From Symbiodinium natans (lineage: Eukaryota; Sar; Dinophyceae; Suessiales; Symbiodiniaceae), in NCBI GenBank assembly GCA_905221605.1, contig CAJNDS010002596.1, positions 295,001 to 348,882 of the forward strand: DNA of 53,882 bases. The letters run 5' to 3'. The stretch's first letter is position 1. The number at the start of each line of letters is the position of its first letter. Positions 36,101-46,005 of this stretch are shown one piece after another. Under the pieces are notes generated by a model. The model was not told the DNA's origin, made no database searches, and saw nothing but the letters and a program-made list of their open reading frames with translations. The position numbers and the translations under genes are program-made.

Positions 36101-39100
36101 AAAAGGGTTTACAGGGTGTTAAAAGTTTAGGGTTTAGAGGGTTTAGAGGGTTTAGAGGGTTTATAGGGTTTATAGGGTTTATAGGGGCTATACGGTTTAT
36201 AGGGTTGATAGGGTTTAGGATTTATAGGGTTCATAGGGTTTGTAGGGCGTTTTAAGGTTTAGGGTCTCAAAACTCCAAACATTGTCTAAGTTTTGTAGCA
36301 CTACGCATCAGCGTGTGCCTTCCGAGGACGCAGGGTTCAAGGAAAAGGGTGATGGGCTTCGGATTTAGGGAATGCCGGCCAGGGAAGCTGTCAAACTCCT
36401 AAAAAGCAGCCCCCTCCTTCCCCAGAATCAGAGCAAACTTGTTCAAATCCACCCTTGGGTTAGATGAATTCACATGAATACGCTGAATTTTAAGACTTAT
36501 ACTATAGGGTTGCAGACAAACACAAGTATGAGGTTCTTAAGGGTGGGGCGGCGTTAAAAAAGGGTGTGTAACCCAAGGTTCCCTCATGTTGCCCACTACT
36601 CCCTCAGGCTCCCTGAGACTCCCTTAGCCTCCGTAAGGTTCCCCAGGTACCTGCCCCCCATGAACCCCCCTCCCTTGACGACCCTATAACACGAAGAAAG
36701 CGCAGAACTCCCAGAAAGGGCAGGCATGGAAGGGCCAGGTTGCAGCCATGGTTGTTGAACGCCTGGCGGTCGATTGCAAGACTACTGGGGTTTAGAATGT
36801 ACAAAGCTTCGGGTCCAAAACCCTAAGCCCCTACACTCTAAATCCTAATTTAGGACGTTTGTTGAGGTTCCAAGGTGAAGTCCCACTCCAAAAGCACTTT
36901 GCAACATACCTACATTCTCGACCGGGATTTCTCAGTGCTTTTGGCTGGGCTATTGCTTGTCAATGTTCGGGGAAAGGAATTGGTCTCTGAGCCGCAGAAG
37001 GCTATAGCAAACCGTATACCCGTACACGCCCCAATATAGGGGCCTGAAGAATTAGCACCGGGTTTTGGGGGGCTATTATATTATAATTCTAAAGGGGCCC
37101 TACGTGAAAACTATTTGTACTTCTTCCGACCCCTTTCTAATCTCTTCACAATTCTGAACTCCACGTTGCTGCTTGCTGTTGACCTGTTGCAGCCGCTGAA
37201 CCAACTTCAAATGCCCCCCAACCCGAATGAACCAACTTCAAATGCCCCCAAACCCGAAGCCCCTCTAAGCTCTATGGAGGTTTTGCATTTCGGGGGCTTA
37301 GGGTTGGGGTATAGGGTTTCGGCTCTGCAACCTCAACTGCCTAAGGCCTGCAGCCTCAAAAGCCCCACACCCTAACCCTAAACCCTAAACCCTAAACCCC
37401 AAACCCTAAACCCCAAACCCTAAACCCTAAACACTAAACCCTAAACCCTACAGAAACCGGGCCTGCGCACAGTCCACGAGCTGCTGCTCACTCAGCCGCG
37501 GTGCGTGCCAGGTGTCTCGGAACTTGATGGCCAAGTGCGCCTCAAGGGGTGTTGGAGGTTTAGGGTTTGGGGTTTGGGGCTTGGGGTTTGGGGTTTGGGG
37601 TTTGGGGTTTGGGGTTTAGGGTTTGGGGTTTGGGGTTTGGGGTTTGGGGTTTGGGGTTTAGGGTTTGGGGTCTTCGTGATAGGGTTTAGGGCTATATGGC
37701 GGATTAGGGTTCCACTTCAGAGTTCAATGTTAATGATACGGCTGAGAGCTCTAGGGGCTTTTCAGGTTTAAGGTTTAGGGTTTAGGGCTCAGGGTTGGGA
37801 TGTTCCCCCTTGCCTTATAAAAAAGTCCTTCACAGGGATTAGAGCACCCCCCCACTGGAATCCCTAGTAAGGACTGTTCGTATAAGGGGGAAGATCCAAA
37901 GCTTAGGGTTTTGCAAAGGGTTCTGAGGATTTCCCAGAGGCCCAACACCCATCTGAAGCCTCGTCTCCTCAACACCGGACTCCTCCAACTGGTTTAGGGT
38001 TTAGGGCTTAGGGTTTAGGGTTTAGGGTTTGAGGTTTAGGGTTTAGGGGTTAGGGGTTAGGGTTTAGGGTATAGGGTTTAGGGTTTAGGGTTCTGAAACC
38101 TCCGTGAACTACAACACCAAACCTAAACCCTCCATGCTGGACCCTGTGAATTCGAAATCCTGCGCTCTAAGGCCTAAACCTTCAACCCAAAAAAGCAGTA
38201 CTGTAGGGGCCTTAAAAATTAGAATAGAGTTTTGGGTTTTGGGTTTTGGGTTTTGGGTTTTGGGTTTAGGGTTTAGGGTTACTATTCGTACTTGCTCCGA
38301 CCCCTACAGCAGGCTCCCGTTCTGCTCAGACCCTGCAAGGCCTCGAGGCAGCCAGCAGTGGAGAAAGCCCAACCTTGGGGCTTCATGGGCTAAGGGTTTA
38401 GGGTTTAGGGTTTGGGGTTTAGGGTTACGTAAGGGTTTAGGGTTTAGGGTTTAGGGTTTAGGGTTAGGGTTTAGGGTTTAGGGTTTAGGGTTTAGGGTTT
38501 AGGGTTTAGGGTTTAGGGTTTAGGGTTTAGGGTTTAGGGTTTAGGGTTTAGGGTTTAGGGGTTTAGGGTTTAGGGTTTAGGTTTCGGGTTTAGGGTTTAG
38601 GGTTTAGGGTTTAGGGTTTAGGGTTTAGGGTTTAGGGTTTAGGGTTTAGGGTTTAGGGTTTAGGGTTTAGGTAGGGTTTAGGGTCTTGTGGGCTTCAGAT
38701 TTCAAGGCCCAAGTAGGGTTGTGGGCCTTGTGGCTTTACAGCTAACACCCCAAACCCTAAACCCTAAGCCCTAAGCCCTAAACCCTAAACCCTAAACCCT
38801 ATTTACTTACGCCCAAAAGGTTGAATGAAGGTTACGTAGGGTCTTTGCCCTTCAACGGTCTTACGGTTTGAGACTTGGGCCCTGAACCCTCAACCCTAAA
38901 CCCTAAACCCTCAAACCCTAAACCCTAAACCCTAAACCCTCGAACCTAAACCCTAAACCCTAAACCCTAAACCCCAAACCCTAAACCCTAAAACACTTTC
39001 AAGCGGTCTTCGGGTTGAAGGCCGCCAGGGATTCAGAGGAACTCTCACGCAGCGATGCCTTATGGCCCAGTTCTTTTAGGGTTCTTAAGGGAGGGGGGGT

Positions 39101-42100
39101 TCGGGGTTTAGGGTTTAGGGTTTAGGGTTTGGGCTACCCTAAACCCTAAAGCCCAAACCCTAAACCCTACACCCTAAACCCTCTAAAGTTCCAAATGACC
39201 GAGGCATGTGGTCACTCCCTAAAACGTGATCCCTTTCGGGGTCCTTTCATAAGGCGGCCCCTTCGATTTTGGGTTTAGGTTTTTAGGGTTTAGGATGGTC
39301 CCAAAAAGGAACCATAATTTAGAGAACTGACCATTTAGAGCTTAGGAGTTTTCGCGCTTTGGAGGGTTTAGGGCCCCAGGGCTTTTAGGATTGAACAACT
39401 GAGTGCCCAACAACTGCCGCAGTGACCCTGCTCAGAGTTGCGATCAAGCACTTGATAGGTATGGCTACTCTGGGAATAACCTTTCTTGGGGTTCTTCTAA
39501 CCCTACTTCAAAGTACCCATGAACCGCCAAGTAGGGCTTCGGGCTTCTTATAGTCGAAACCCCGTTTCATGCAGACTTTGTCCCTGCATCTTCGAACCCT
39601 TTCCGAAAGGTTTGGGATGGGATTGCACGTGCTTTCACATGTGAAGGGCTCACTTGAGGGGTTTCCCAAATTAGGGTACCCATTTTGCTTGCTTTCTCAT
39701 GGGAGGGGGAGGTACTTAATAAAGAGATCTTCGTACATTTTGGGTATACGTATAAGGAGTACCCATATTTTGGGAAACGGCTGCGGTACTGCTGGAAGGT
39801 TCATGGGTACGTAAAAGAAGGCTTGGACGTACCCTACATAAGGCCCAAATCACACTGCTCTGTGGTGTTCAGTACCCTGGGCAAATAGCTTAAGCTTCCA
39901 TCATTGCTGGGGCTTAGGGTTCAGGACTGTCTTCGGGGAAATGCAAAGTTCCGGAAGACCTCCCCATGGGCCTACCCAGCCCTAAACCTAGGCTGACGAA
40001 GCCCCGAGCAATGTCCTGGTTCTTCACCTCCGAGATGACGCCATAGGTGCGCCAGTCCTGAGAGCGACTTGCAACCGGGCTCAGGAAATTCAAAAAAAAC
40101 ACTACTTGCTTAAGAACCCCCAAAAAGAAAAAAACACATTCTTCCATATAAGGGCAATACAGGGATTAGTCTCTTGCGTTTTTGGGGAGTTTCTTGAGCA
40201 AATAATCGAATTTCCGAAACCGGAGAGGTCCAAGCCGACGCCTGAAAGAATCCCCGAAAAGCCAGCCGCCAGCCTGCACGAACAAAGTCGCACACCAGAA
40301 GCGCCAAAACCCCGCAACCTCCCTAACATGCTCAGAGCTTTACCCCAAACCCCCAAAAAAAACCTAAACCACCTAGGCCCCTGAACCCCGGCGTGTTCAA
40401 GCCAGCCCTAAACCCTAAACCCTAAACCCTAAACACTAAACCCTAAACCCTAAACCCTAAACCCCGTCGTGCTCAAGCAAGCTGCAATGGCATGCGGGAG
40501 CCGCTTGCCGTCGACCCCCGACTCGATATTCTTGACTGCAGCAGGTCCTTTCGGGCTCTCGGGCGTTTTGGCGGGTTTGGGGGCGGTTTGATGGTTTTAG
40601 GGTTTAGGGTTTAGGGTTTTAGGGTTTTAGGGTTTGAGGGTTTGAGGGTTTGAGGGTTTGAGGGTTTTGGGGGTTAGGGTTCGAGGCTTTTGGGGCTTTA
40701 GGGCGGTTTTAGGGCTTTTGGGGTGGTTTCAGGGTGATCAGGTTTAGGGTTTCAGGGTTTAGAAACCCTGCTTGGAGCCTATGACGCCCTAAGCCCTGAG
40801 GCCCGAACCCCTAAACCCTAAACCCTAAACCCTAAACCCTAAACCCTAAACCCTAAACCCTAAACCCTAAACCCTAAAAAACCCTAAACCCTAAACCCTA
40901 AGACTCGAGAGTAGGAGCGTGCGGGGTGTAACATTTCACAAGTTGCGGGTTCTGGGCCAATCTTCTGGGTTTTTGGGCTTAGAGCAACTCCCAGGAAAAG
41001 AAAGGGGTGTCTCAAGAGGCAGACTGGGTTTTGGCGGTTGTTTCCGAAATTTGGGTACCTTCTTGGGGTCCTTGTTGAAAGGGGATCCTTCTATTTGGGG
41101 GTCTATCTTGACAAGGGCCCCCTTTTTCGTACACCCCCAGGTGAACCTGTGCCTTGAGCAATGCCTGAGCTGCGCTTCTGTTTAGGGCCTGTACGGTTTC
41201 TTGACCTCTGAGAATAAGTTGGGTAACTATGGTTCTAACCTTGTTTAGGGTACTTATATAACCCTACTTATAAGCACCCATGGCCCACGAACCCAGGGCC
41301 TTTTAGGGGTTTAGGGGCGCCTCGATCCCGCACCCTAAACCCTAAACCCTAAACCCTAAACCCTAAACCCTAAACCCTAAACCCTAAACCCTAAACCCTA
41401 AACCCTAAACCCTAAACCCTGCCTCAATCCCACAGCCTAAGCCCGAAGCGCCACCATGGGAGACAGGCCTGCAGACGTGGCCGAGCAGTTCCTTAGGATC
41501 CCGCACCCTGGAACAAAAAGAAGTCCTAAACCCTAAACCCTAAACCCTAAGCCCTAAACCCTAAACCCTAAACCCTAAACCCTAAACCCTAAGCCCTAAG
41601 CCCTAAGCCCTAAACCCTAAACCCTAAACCCTAAACCCTAAACCCTAAGCCCTAGCTGCGAAGGTTCTGTGGCGCCATCAGGACCTTGGCGGTGAACTCG
41701 GAGTCACTCATGTCCGAGAACCTTACTTGGAGGTTCACGGGTGCTTGCAAGTAGGGTTTAGGGTTTAGGGTTTCGGGTTTGAGGGTAGTAAGTAGGGTTA
41801 GAAGTAGGGGAACTATGGTTCTAAGCTTTCTTAGGGTACGTATAACCCTACCCACGAACCTTCAAGTAGGGGTTGTGCGGTAGTTTTGGGGTTTTTGCTT
41901 GAGTTTTTGACGGCTTGGAGGATTTCCTTCGAAGGCTCCAGGAGACTTTGTACTTCTTGTTGCTTTCTGGGGCAGAGGGGGAGTGAGCTTTCTGTTTGGC
42001 TATTTTAGGGGCGGGGGTGGGGGTGGGGTGTACAGGGTGGGGCCCCCTTACTATACTAACTGTAGTTAAGGGACTTACAACCTAACTTAGGGTCCTTATA

Positions 42101-44834
42101 ACCCAATTTAGGGCCCTTATAACTCTACTTATAACTAGGGGGCCCCACCCTGTAGGGGTGTGCGTGGGTGGGGGCGTTCGGAGCTTTCGGGGGGCAGAGG
42201 CACGGGGAGGCGGCGGATTTTAGGGGGCAGTCGTCATGCCCCTGCAGCCCCAAGCTCTGAAACCAAACCCTAAACCCTAAACCCTAAACCCTAAACCCTA
42301 AACCCTAAACCCTAAACCCTAAACCCTAAACCCTAAACCCTAAACCCTAAACCCTAAACCCTAAACCCTAAACCCTAAACCCTAAACCCTAAACCCAAGC
42401 TCTGAAACCAGTCCAGGACCCGCATCTCCCAAGTTTCGGGTTGCGGGGTTTCGGGGGTTTAGAGGAAGCGAAACTCGAAACCCTCAACCCTAAACCCTAG
42501 ACCCTCAATCCTAAACCTAAACCCTAACCCTGAGACCTGAACCTAAACCCTAACCCTGAAACCTGAACCCTAAACCCTAAACCCTAAACCCTAAACCCTA
42601 AACCCCCAAGACCCCAAGCAAACGCTAGCCAGGGGCTGGTTGAGACCCATGTCCCAGCTGCGCTGCTGGTCGGCATTGTGCTGTCCTTGGGAGGCAGCGA
42701 AATTCCGAAAACTGGAAGCAAGGGTTTAGGGTTTAGGGTTTAAGGTTTAGGGTTTAGGGCTTAGGGCTTAGGGTTTAGGGTTTAGGGTTTGGGGTTTGGG
42801 GTTTAGGGTTTAGGGTTCGGAAGAGTAACCAAGGAATGGCAGAGACCCTTTGTTGGTTTTACCTCAGCCCCCCTCAAAAGGGAATAAGGGCCTACTGTGG
42901 GGGCTTCTGAAACAGCCTCCAAAGCCCTAAACATCCGTTCGAGTTTGCCTAAGGATCCTATATACAGAGACTTATCATCATACTCATAACTTGGGATGTT
43001 CCCTTTATTTCTACCTTATACTACCAGTCCTGCATAAGGACTGTAGTACCCCGATTATAATCCCATCAAGGACGGCCAGCACAAGGGGACATCCCAACTC
43101 ATAGCCTATAGTGTGGGCAGACTGCTAAGTTTTCCGGCAACCCAGGAGAAAAAGGGCACCTGTTATGGTTCAGTGAGATTTACAGGGGATCCTGGCTTGA
43201 AAAAGGGAAGAACCCTAAACCAGTTCGGAAGAGAAGTTGCACCGGTCCAGGTCCGAGAATTCGGAGTTTCGGGGTTCCGGTGTGTGCGCATGCTGGATGG
43301 AACCTTGTAGGGTTTAGGGGTTTAGGGGTTTAGGGGTTTAGGGGTTTAGGGTTTAGGGTTTAGGGTTTAGGGTTTAGGGTTTAGGGTTTAGGGTTTGAGT
43401 ATCAAACGATTGGGACTACACAAGGAACGCTCCAAAGCAGCAAAAGGCAGTGTCGAAAGGCTACGCAGAACCCGAGGCCCTAACCCCTAAAACCCTAGTA
43501 GCCCCGAAACCCTTAAACACATCGTAAGCGCACTGAGCCGAACAGAAAGAACCACTGACCGGTGTTGGTAATCACATGGTCCCTGAGGGCCCATGGCCCG
43601 GTTTAGGGTTTAGGGTTCCCCTAAACCCTAGAAACCCTAAAACCCCAAAACCCTAAAAACCCTAAAACCCTAAAAACCCTAAAACCCCAAAAACCCTAAA
43701 AACCCTAAAAACCCTTATAACCCTGAAAGCCCTCAAATCCTTCGAGGCAGGCAGGGCTCGCACAGTCTCCAGGGTCTCCTTGAAGATCTCCAGTCGCCGC
43801 GCCTCCTCTGTCTCGTCCGCGTAGCGACGGCCGAAGTAGAGTTTGAATCCTCAGGGTTTGGGGGGGGGGCTTCAGGTTTAGGGGTTTTAGGGTTCCCCTA
43901 GCCCTAAACCCTAAACCCTAAACCCTATGAACCCTATGAACACCCTATGAACTCCAGGGGTTTCTTTGTCTCAGGCCCCCCCCAGCAGAAGTGTCCGTCG
44001 AAGGCTGTTCGGATCTCCTCCTGCGTCAGCGGCTTGCTGGCGTCTGTCCAGGTTGCCTTGCCGGGCTTGGCTTCAAACCCTAAGCCAAAACCCTAAAGTT
44101 CTAAATTTCTACCTAGTCCGCGGTTAGAGATAAGGCTGTCAGCAATCTCGTGCTGTACATGCATTTCTAACCCTAAAGCCCAAAAACTCTAAAGCCCTCA
44201 ACCCTGAACCCTAAACCAAAAAACCCTGAACCCTGAACCCTGAACCCTGAACCCTAAACCCTAAAACCTAAAACCCCAAAACCCTGAACCCTGAATGAGG
44301 GTTTTTATAAAAACTAAAACCCCAAAACCCTAGACCCTGAACCCTGAATGCTGGACCCCTGAGGCCTGCGGGTTTAGGGCCTAGGGCTTTGGGTTTGCTG
44401 GGGCTTGAGGGTTTAGGGGCTTCGGGACTGAGAGCTCTGGGTTTAGGGTTTAGGGATTAGGGTTTAGGGTTTAGGGTTTAGGGTGTTTGGAGTTTGACAT
44501 TTGGGGTTGACAAATCGGTGCTAAACTGTGAGGGCCTCAGGGTTTGCGGGTTTTAGGGTTTGGGGCCTGTAGGATGGGTTTAGGGCTTAGGGTTTAGTTA
44601 GGGTTGAGGGTCTAGGGTCTAGGGTCTAGGGTCTAGGGTTTAGGGTTTAGGGTTTAGGGTTTAGGGTTTAGGGTTTAGGGTTTAGGGTTTAGGGTTTAGG
44701 GTTTAGGGCTAGGGCTCAGGGTGGTTGGGCCTTTAGGATCCTGTGGCTTTGTAGGGTGTAGGGGCTTGGCCGAAGCAAGTGGCAAGCGTGTGGCCAAGGC
44801 TGACCAGCAGCAGCAGCGGCGTGCGAAAAGCCAT
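27188..44834 (-). CDS. Papain-like (C1A) cysteine protease, 21 exons, complete
   Basis: Exons in transcript order: 44834-44766, 44056-43996, 43849-43760, 42685-42637, 41721-41657, 40547-40486, 40057-40016, 39427-39412, 38373-38342, 37540-37463, 36762-36744, 36052-36013, 35420-35351, 34152-34116, 33227-33169, 32340-32283, 31811-31791, 30658-30577, 29528-29497, 27979-27931, 27260-27188 (TAA). Joined, they make 1104 nt with no stop, 367 aa. Residues 1-22 are a signal peptide. About 38-110 is an I29 propeptide (FGRRYADE, MGLNQFSDMS). The mature region starts near DWRTYGV (133). Catalytic residues are Gln146, Cys152 (GHCGSCWAFS), His299 (VNHAVLAIGYG) and Asn321 (LIKNSWD). The disulfide motif CNGG is at 195, and other family motifs are LSEQQLVDCA and GPVSVAF. 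Length and motif spacing fit cathepsin H/aleurain-like proteases of the secretory or lysosomal route. Donors are 13 GC, 4 GT and 3 GA. All acceptors are AG|G. The least certain choices are the end of exon 1 and the start of exon 6. Confidence 0.93.
27291..27480. repeat. Long TTTAGGG array in the last protease intron
   Basis: About 24 heptamers inside intron 27261-27930. Confidence 0.95.
27590..27721. mobile_element. Family H inverted-repeat element, copy 1
   Basis: Arms GGTAGGACCTTCTTCC and GGAGAAGGTCCTACC. A diverged relative at 41035-41140 shares TCCGAAATT, GGGGTCCTTGTTG and TTGGGGGTCTAT. Both lie in protease introns. Confidence 0.75.
27725..27887. repeat. Long CCCTAAA array in the last protease intron
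   Basis: About 22 heptamers, opposite in orientation to the array at 27291. The intron therefore has two facing arrays around a family H hairpin. Confidence 0.95.
28370..28780. other. AT-rich unique stretch in protease intron 19
   Basis: About 400 bp of A-rich sequence (CAACAATAAC-like), with no telomere unit and no convincing exon. Followed by C and G tracts at 28942-28958 and 29330-29360. Confidence 0.5.
30577..30658 (-). CDS. Protease exon with the catalytic histidine
   Basis: Encodes KSGPEDVNHAVLAIGYG and the following SKSGKHY. The NHAVLAxGYG motif is diagnostic of peptidase family C1A. The exon ends inside the Trp codon (TG|G), completed by the exon at 29528, which begins LIKNSW. Part of the protease gene. 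Confidence 0.93.
30651..30840. repeat. 106 bp tandem duplication overlapping a protease splice acceptor
   Basis: GGA(C/T)TTGCCTTGATTCT at 30651 and again at 30757, each followed by AAGTAT(C/G)TAAGGGTTTAGGG and GGGCTACATGG(C/T)CCTTG. The first copy holds the acceptor of the exon at 30658. Confidence 0.8.
31838..31961. mobile_element. Family E inverted-repeat element, copy 1
   Basis: 124 bp; ends TACAGGGTGGGGCCCCC and GGGGGCCCCACCCTGTA are perfect inverted copies. It differs from the copy at 42031 by one base. Lies in protease intron 31812-32282. Confidence 0.95.
33281..33406. mobile_element. Family B inverted-repeat element, copy 3
   Basis: CCTGGTAGCCCAGT and ACTGGGCTACCAAG ends; about 125 bp, in protease intron 33228-34115. 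Confidence 0.85.
33829..33932. mobile_element. Family F element, copy 3
   Basis: GACCCAGGAGTAACCTAGG and GGGCCGCTCCGGGTC ends around ATAAAAAGGG, in the same protease intron as family B copy 3. Confidence 0.65.
34401..34508. mobile_element. Family B element, diverged copy 4
   Basis: CCAGTAGCCATATTAC, CCTTTTGCTGTTGGTTA and GCGCAAAAGGGCG match other family B copies. Ends are degraded. In protease intron 34153-35350. Confidence 0.55.
34766..35000. mobile_element. Family G element with CCCTAAA block inside
   Basis: Left part GTAGGTACCTAGGGAACG with AGCTTAGGGAGCCTTAGGG, right end CCCTCCCTTAAGAACCCT. A telomere-like block at 34898-34984 separates them. Confidence 0.6.
36530..36690. mobile_element. 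Family G element, copy 4
   Basis: GAGGTTCTTAAGGG left end and CCCTCCCTTGACGACCCTATA right end, with the CTCCCTCAGGCTCCCTGAG ladder. It lies 54 bp from the 19 nt micro-exon at 36744. Confidence 0.65.
36744..36762 (-). CDS. 19 nt micro-exon of the protease (AFNNHG)
   Basis: This exon restores the family-typical CAQ-AFNNHG-CNGG stretch exactly, and its reading phase fits both neighbours. It has an AG|G acceptor and a GC donor. Without it, the conserved Cys of CNGG would be lost. Part of the protease gene. Confidence 0.88.
37033..37132. mobile_element. Family K element, copy 1
   Basis: TATAGGGGCCTGAAGAATTAG and the end ACTTCTTCCGACCCCTT. A related copy at 38200-38310 starts GTAGGGGCCTTAAAAATTAG and ends TTGCTCCGACCCCTAC. 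A fragment is at about 35920. Confidence 0.55.
37796..37897. mobile_element. Family C inverted-repeat element, copy 3
   Basis: GGGATGTTCCCCCTTG and GTATAAGGGGGAAGATCC ends; in protease intron 37541-38341. Confidence 0.8.
38396..38690. repeat. Long TTTAGGG array in protease intron 8
   Basis: About 40 heptamers with a few slips (TTTAGG, TTTAGGGG); one of the two longest in the window. Confidence 0.97.
39412..39427 (-). CDS. 16 nt micro-exon carrying the protease active-site turn (GHCGS)
   Basis: Flanked by CAG|G at 3' splice and GT donor. It supplies Gly-His-Cys-Gly-Ser plus the first base of the catalytic Cys codon; the other two bases come from the exon at 38373. The 7-base string GTTGGGC occurs both at the start of the following intron and at the start of the next exon, so the intron is bounded by a direct repeat. 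Part of the protease gene at 27188-44834. Confidence 0.85.
40095..40200. mobile_element. Family L inverted-repeat element, copy 2
   Basis: CTACTTGCTTAAGAACCCCC and GGGGAGTTTCTTGAGCAAATA form the arms; in protease intron 40058-40485. Confidence 0.7.
41331..41418. repeat. CCCTAAA array
   Basis: About 12 heptamers in protease intron 40548-41656. A second array at 41525-41655 includes a run of CCCTAAG variants. Confidence 0.93.
41722..41872. mobile_element. Family A element abutting a protease exon
   Basis: Arms CTTACTTGGAGGTTCACGGG and CCACGAACCTTCAAGTAGG with a TTTAGGG block inside. On the minus strand its end CCAAGTAAG is the acceptor of exon 41721-41657. Confidence 0.85.
42031..42154. mobile_element. 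Family E inverted-repeat element, copy 2
   Basis: 124 bp, one mismatch to the copy at 31838 (ACTTACAACC versus ACTTATAACC). Perfect terminal TACAGGGTGGGGCCCCC arms. In protease intron 41722-42636. Confidence 0.95.
42267..42396. repeat. Long CCCTAAA array
   Basis: About 18 perfect heptamers in the same intron as family E copy 2 and the family A element. Confidence 0.95.
42996..43098. mobile_element. Family C element, copy 4
   Basis: GGGATGTTCCCTTTAT and ACAAGGGGACATCCC ends, inner CAGTCCTGCATAAGGACTG; in protease intron 42686-43759. Confidence 0.7.
44597..44707. repeat. TTTAGGG array in protease intron 1
   Basis: About 14 heptamers including four TCTAGGG variants in a row. A CCCTAAG/CCCTAAA array just upstream of the gene is at 44898-44974. 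Confidence 0.93.
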
Positions 44835-44879
44835 CGCAGCGTGTGCTAAGTACAGAAACCACGGGGCCGCAAAGCCAGG
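44835..44879 (-). promoter_or_regulatory. Likely spliced-leader acceptor and 45 nt 5' UTR of the protease
   Basis: Upstream of the protease ATG the minus strand carries a pyrimidine-rich stretch ending in CTGCAG, with the AG at 44881-44880. Dinoflagellate mRNAs receive a 22 nt leader by trans-splicing at such sites (established knowledge). The exact site is inferred. Confidence 0.45.
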
Positions 44880-45055
44880 CTGCAGAGAAGGAACATAAAC
44901 CCTAAGCCCTAAGCCCTAAGCCCTAAGCCCTAAGCCCTAAGCCCTAAACCCTAAACCCTAAACCCTAAACCCTATTTTGGGGTTAGGGTTTCGGGTATGG
45001 GGCCCTGAACCCCAAACCAGCCTTGGCAAAACAAAACTCGGGCTTTACCAGGGCT

Positions 45056-45222
45056 AGCTAGGCCAAGAGTAACCTGGGAACAGACAGGGCACCCTTTTTT
45101 TGGTTTAAACCTAAACCCTAAACCCTAAACCCTAAACCCTAAACCCTAAACCCTAAAGGGTCTTGTAAGGGAACCCAAACCCTCAAGAAGGGAACAAGGG
45201 GTTGCTCCGGATCGGTAGGGTT
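45056..45222. mobile_element. Family F element with CCCTAAA array in its centre
   Basis: Left half AGAGTAACCTGGGAACA to TTTGGTTTAAA, right half GGGTCTTGTAAGGGAACCC to GCTCCGGATCGG. Seven CCCTAAA units (45110-45158) separate them. Uninterrupted copies show the two halves normally meet. Confidence 0.8.
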
Positions 45223-45319
45223 TGCAGGTTCAGGGCCAAGAATTGGGCCCTAAACCCTAAACCCTAAACCCTAAACCCTAAACCCTAAACCCTAACCCCT
45301 AAACCCTAAACCCTAAACC

Positions 45320-45974
45320 CTAAGGGATGCGGCCCCAAGACCTCATAGCATCTTTAAACGCCACGACCTCAAGCCCGGCCACTTCTCTAAACTAATGGTC
45401 CCTTTTGTGGTCCTTATGAGAAGGCCCTTATAAGCCGGCCCCTTTATCTAGGGTACCCAAAAAAGGGACCATCATTTTGAGAAGTCACCGGATATGGTAT
45501 TGAGATTCTGGGCGGCGTAACTCTTCAATCCCAATCTAGTCACGTACCCCTGCAGGCGACCTCGCCGGTGACCACAACGCGGGGGTTGAAGACGTTGATC
45601 TGCACGCGACAAGTTTTCCCTTAATCCGCAAGGACCTACTGACCTACCGACCCTTTACCCTAAACCCCAAACCCTAAAACCCTAAAACCCTAAACTCCCG
45701 AATGTATAGCTTACCAAAGCCCTGCCGGACCAGCAACTGTGGGTATACGGTTTGTAGTGAGAATGCTACGCTCTCGCCCTGAGCTGGCGAGAGCGTGTGC
45801 ATCCCGTCCACACCCTAAAGGAAGAACGAAAACTAACGAAATGACAAGAACGACAGAAACAGATAACGAACGAATTAACTATAGACAACAAAGTGGTAGA
45901 TACAGAAAATGCCAGAAAGCAAACCAGCAAATGCATGGGAGAATCTAGAAAACAGAGCCTTCTGAGTCTGAGAG

Positions 45975-46005
<31 letters not shown>

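Noticed and set aside
37505-37771. ORFs rich in GLGFGVWGL or FRVWGLG
   Set aside because: Direct translation of TTTAGGG/TTTGGGG arrays.
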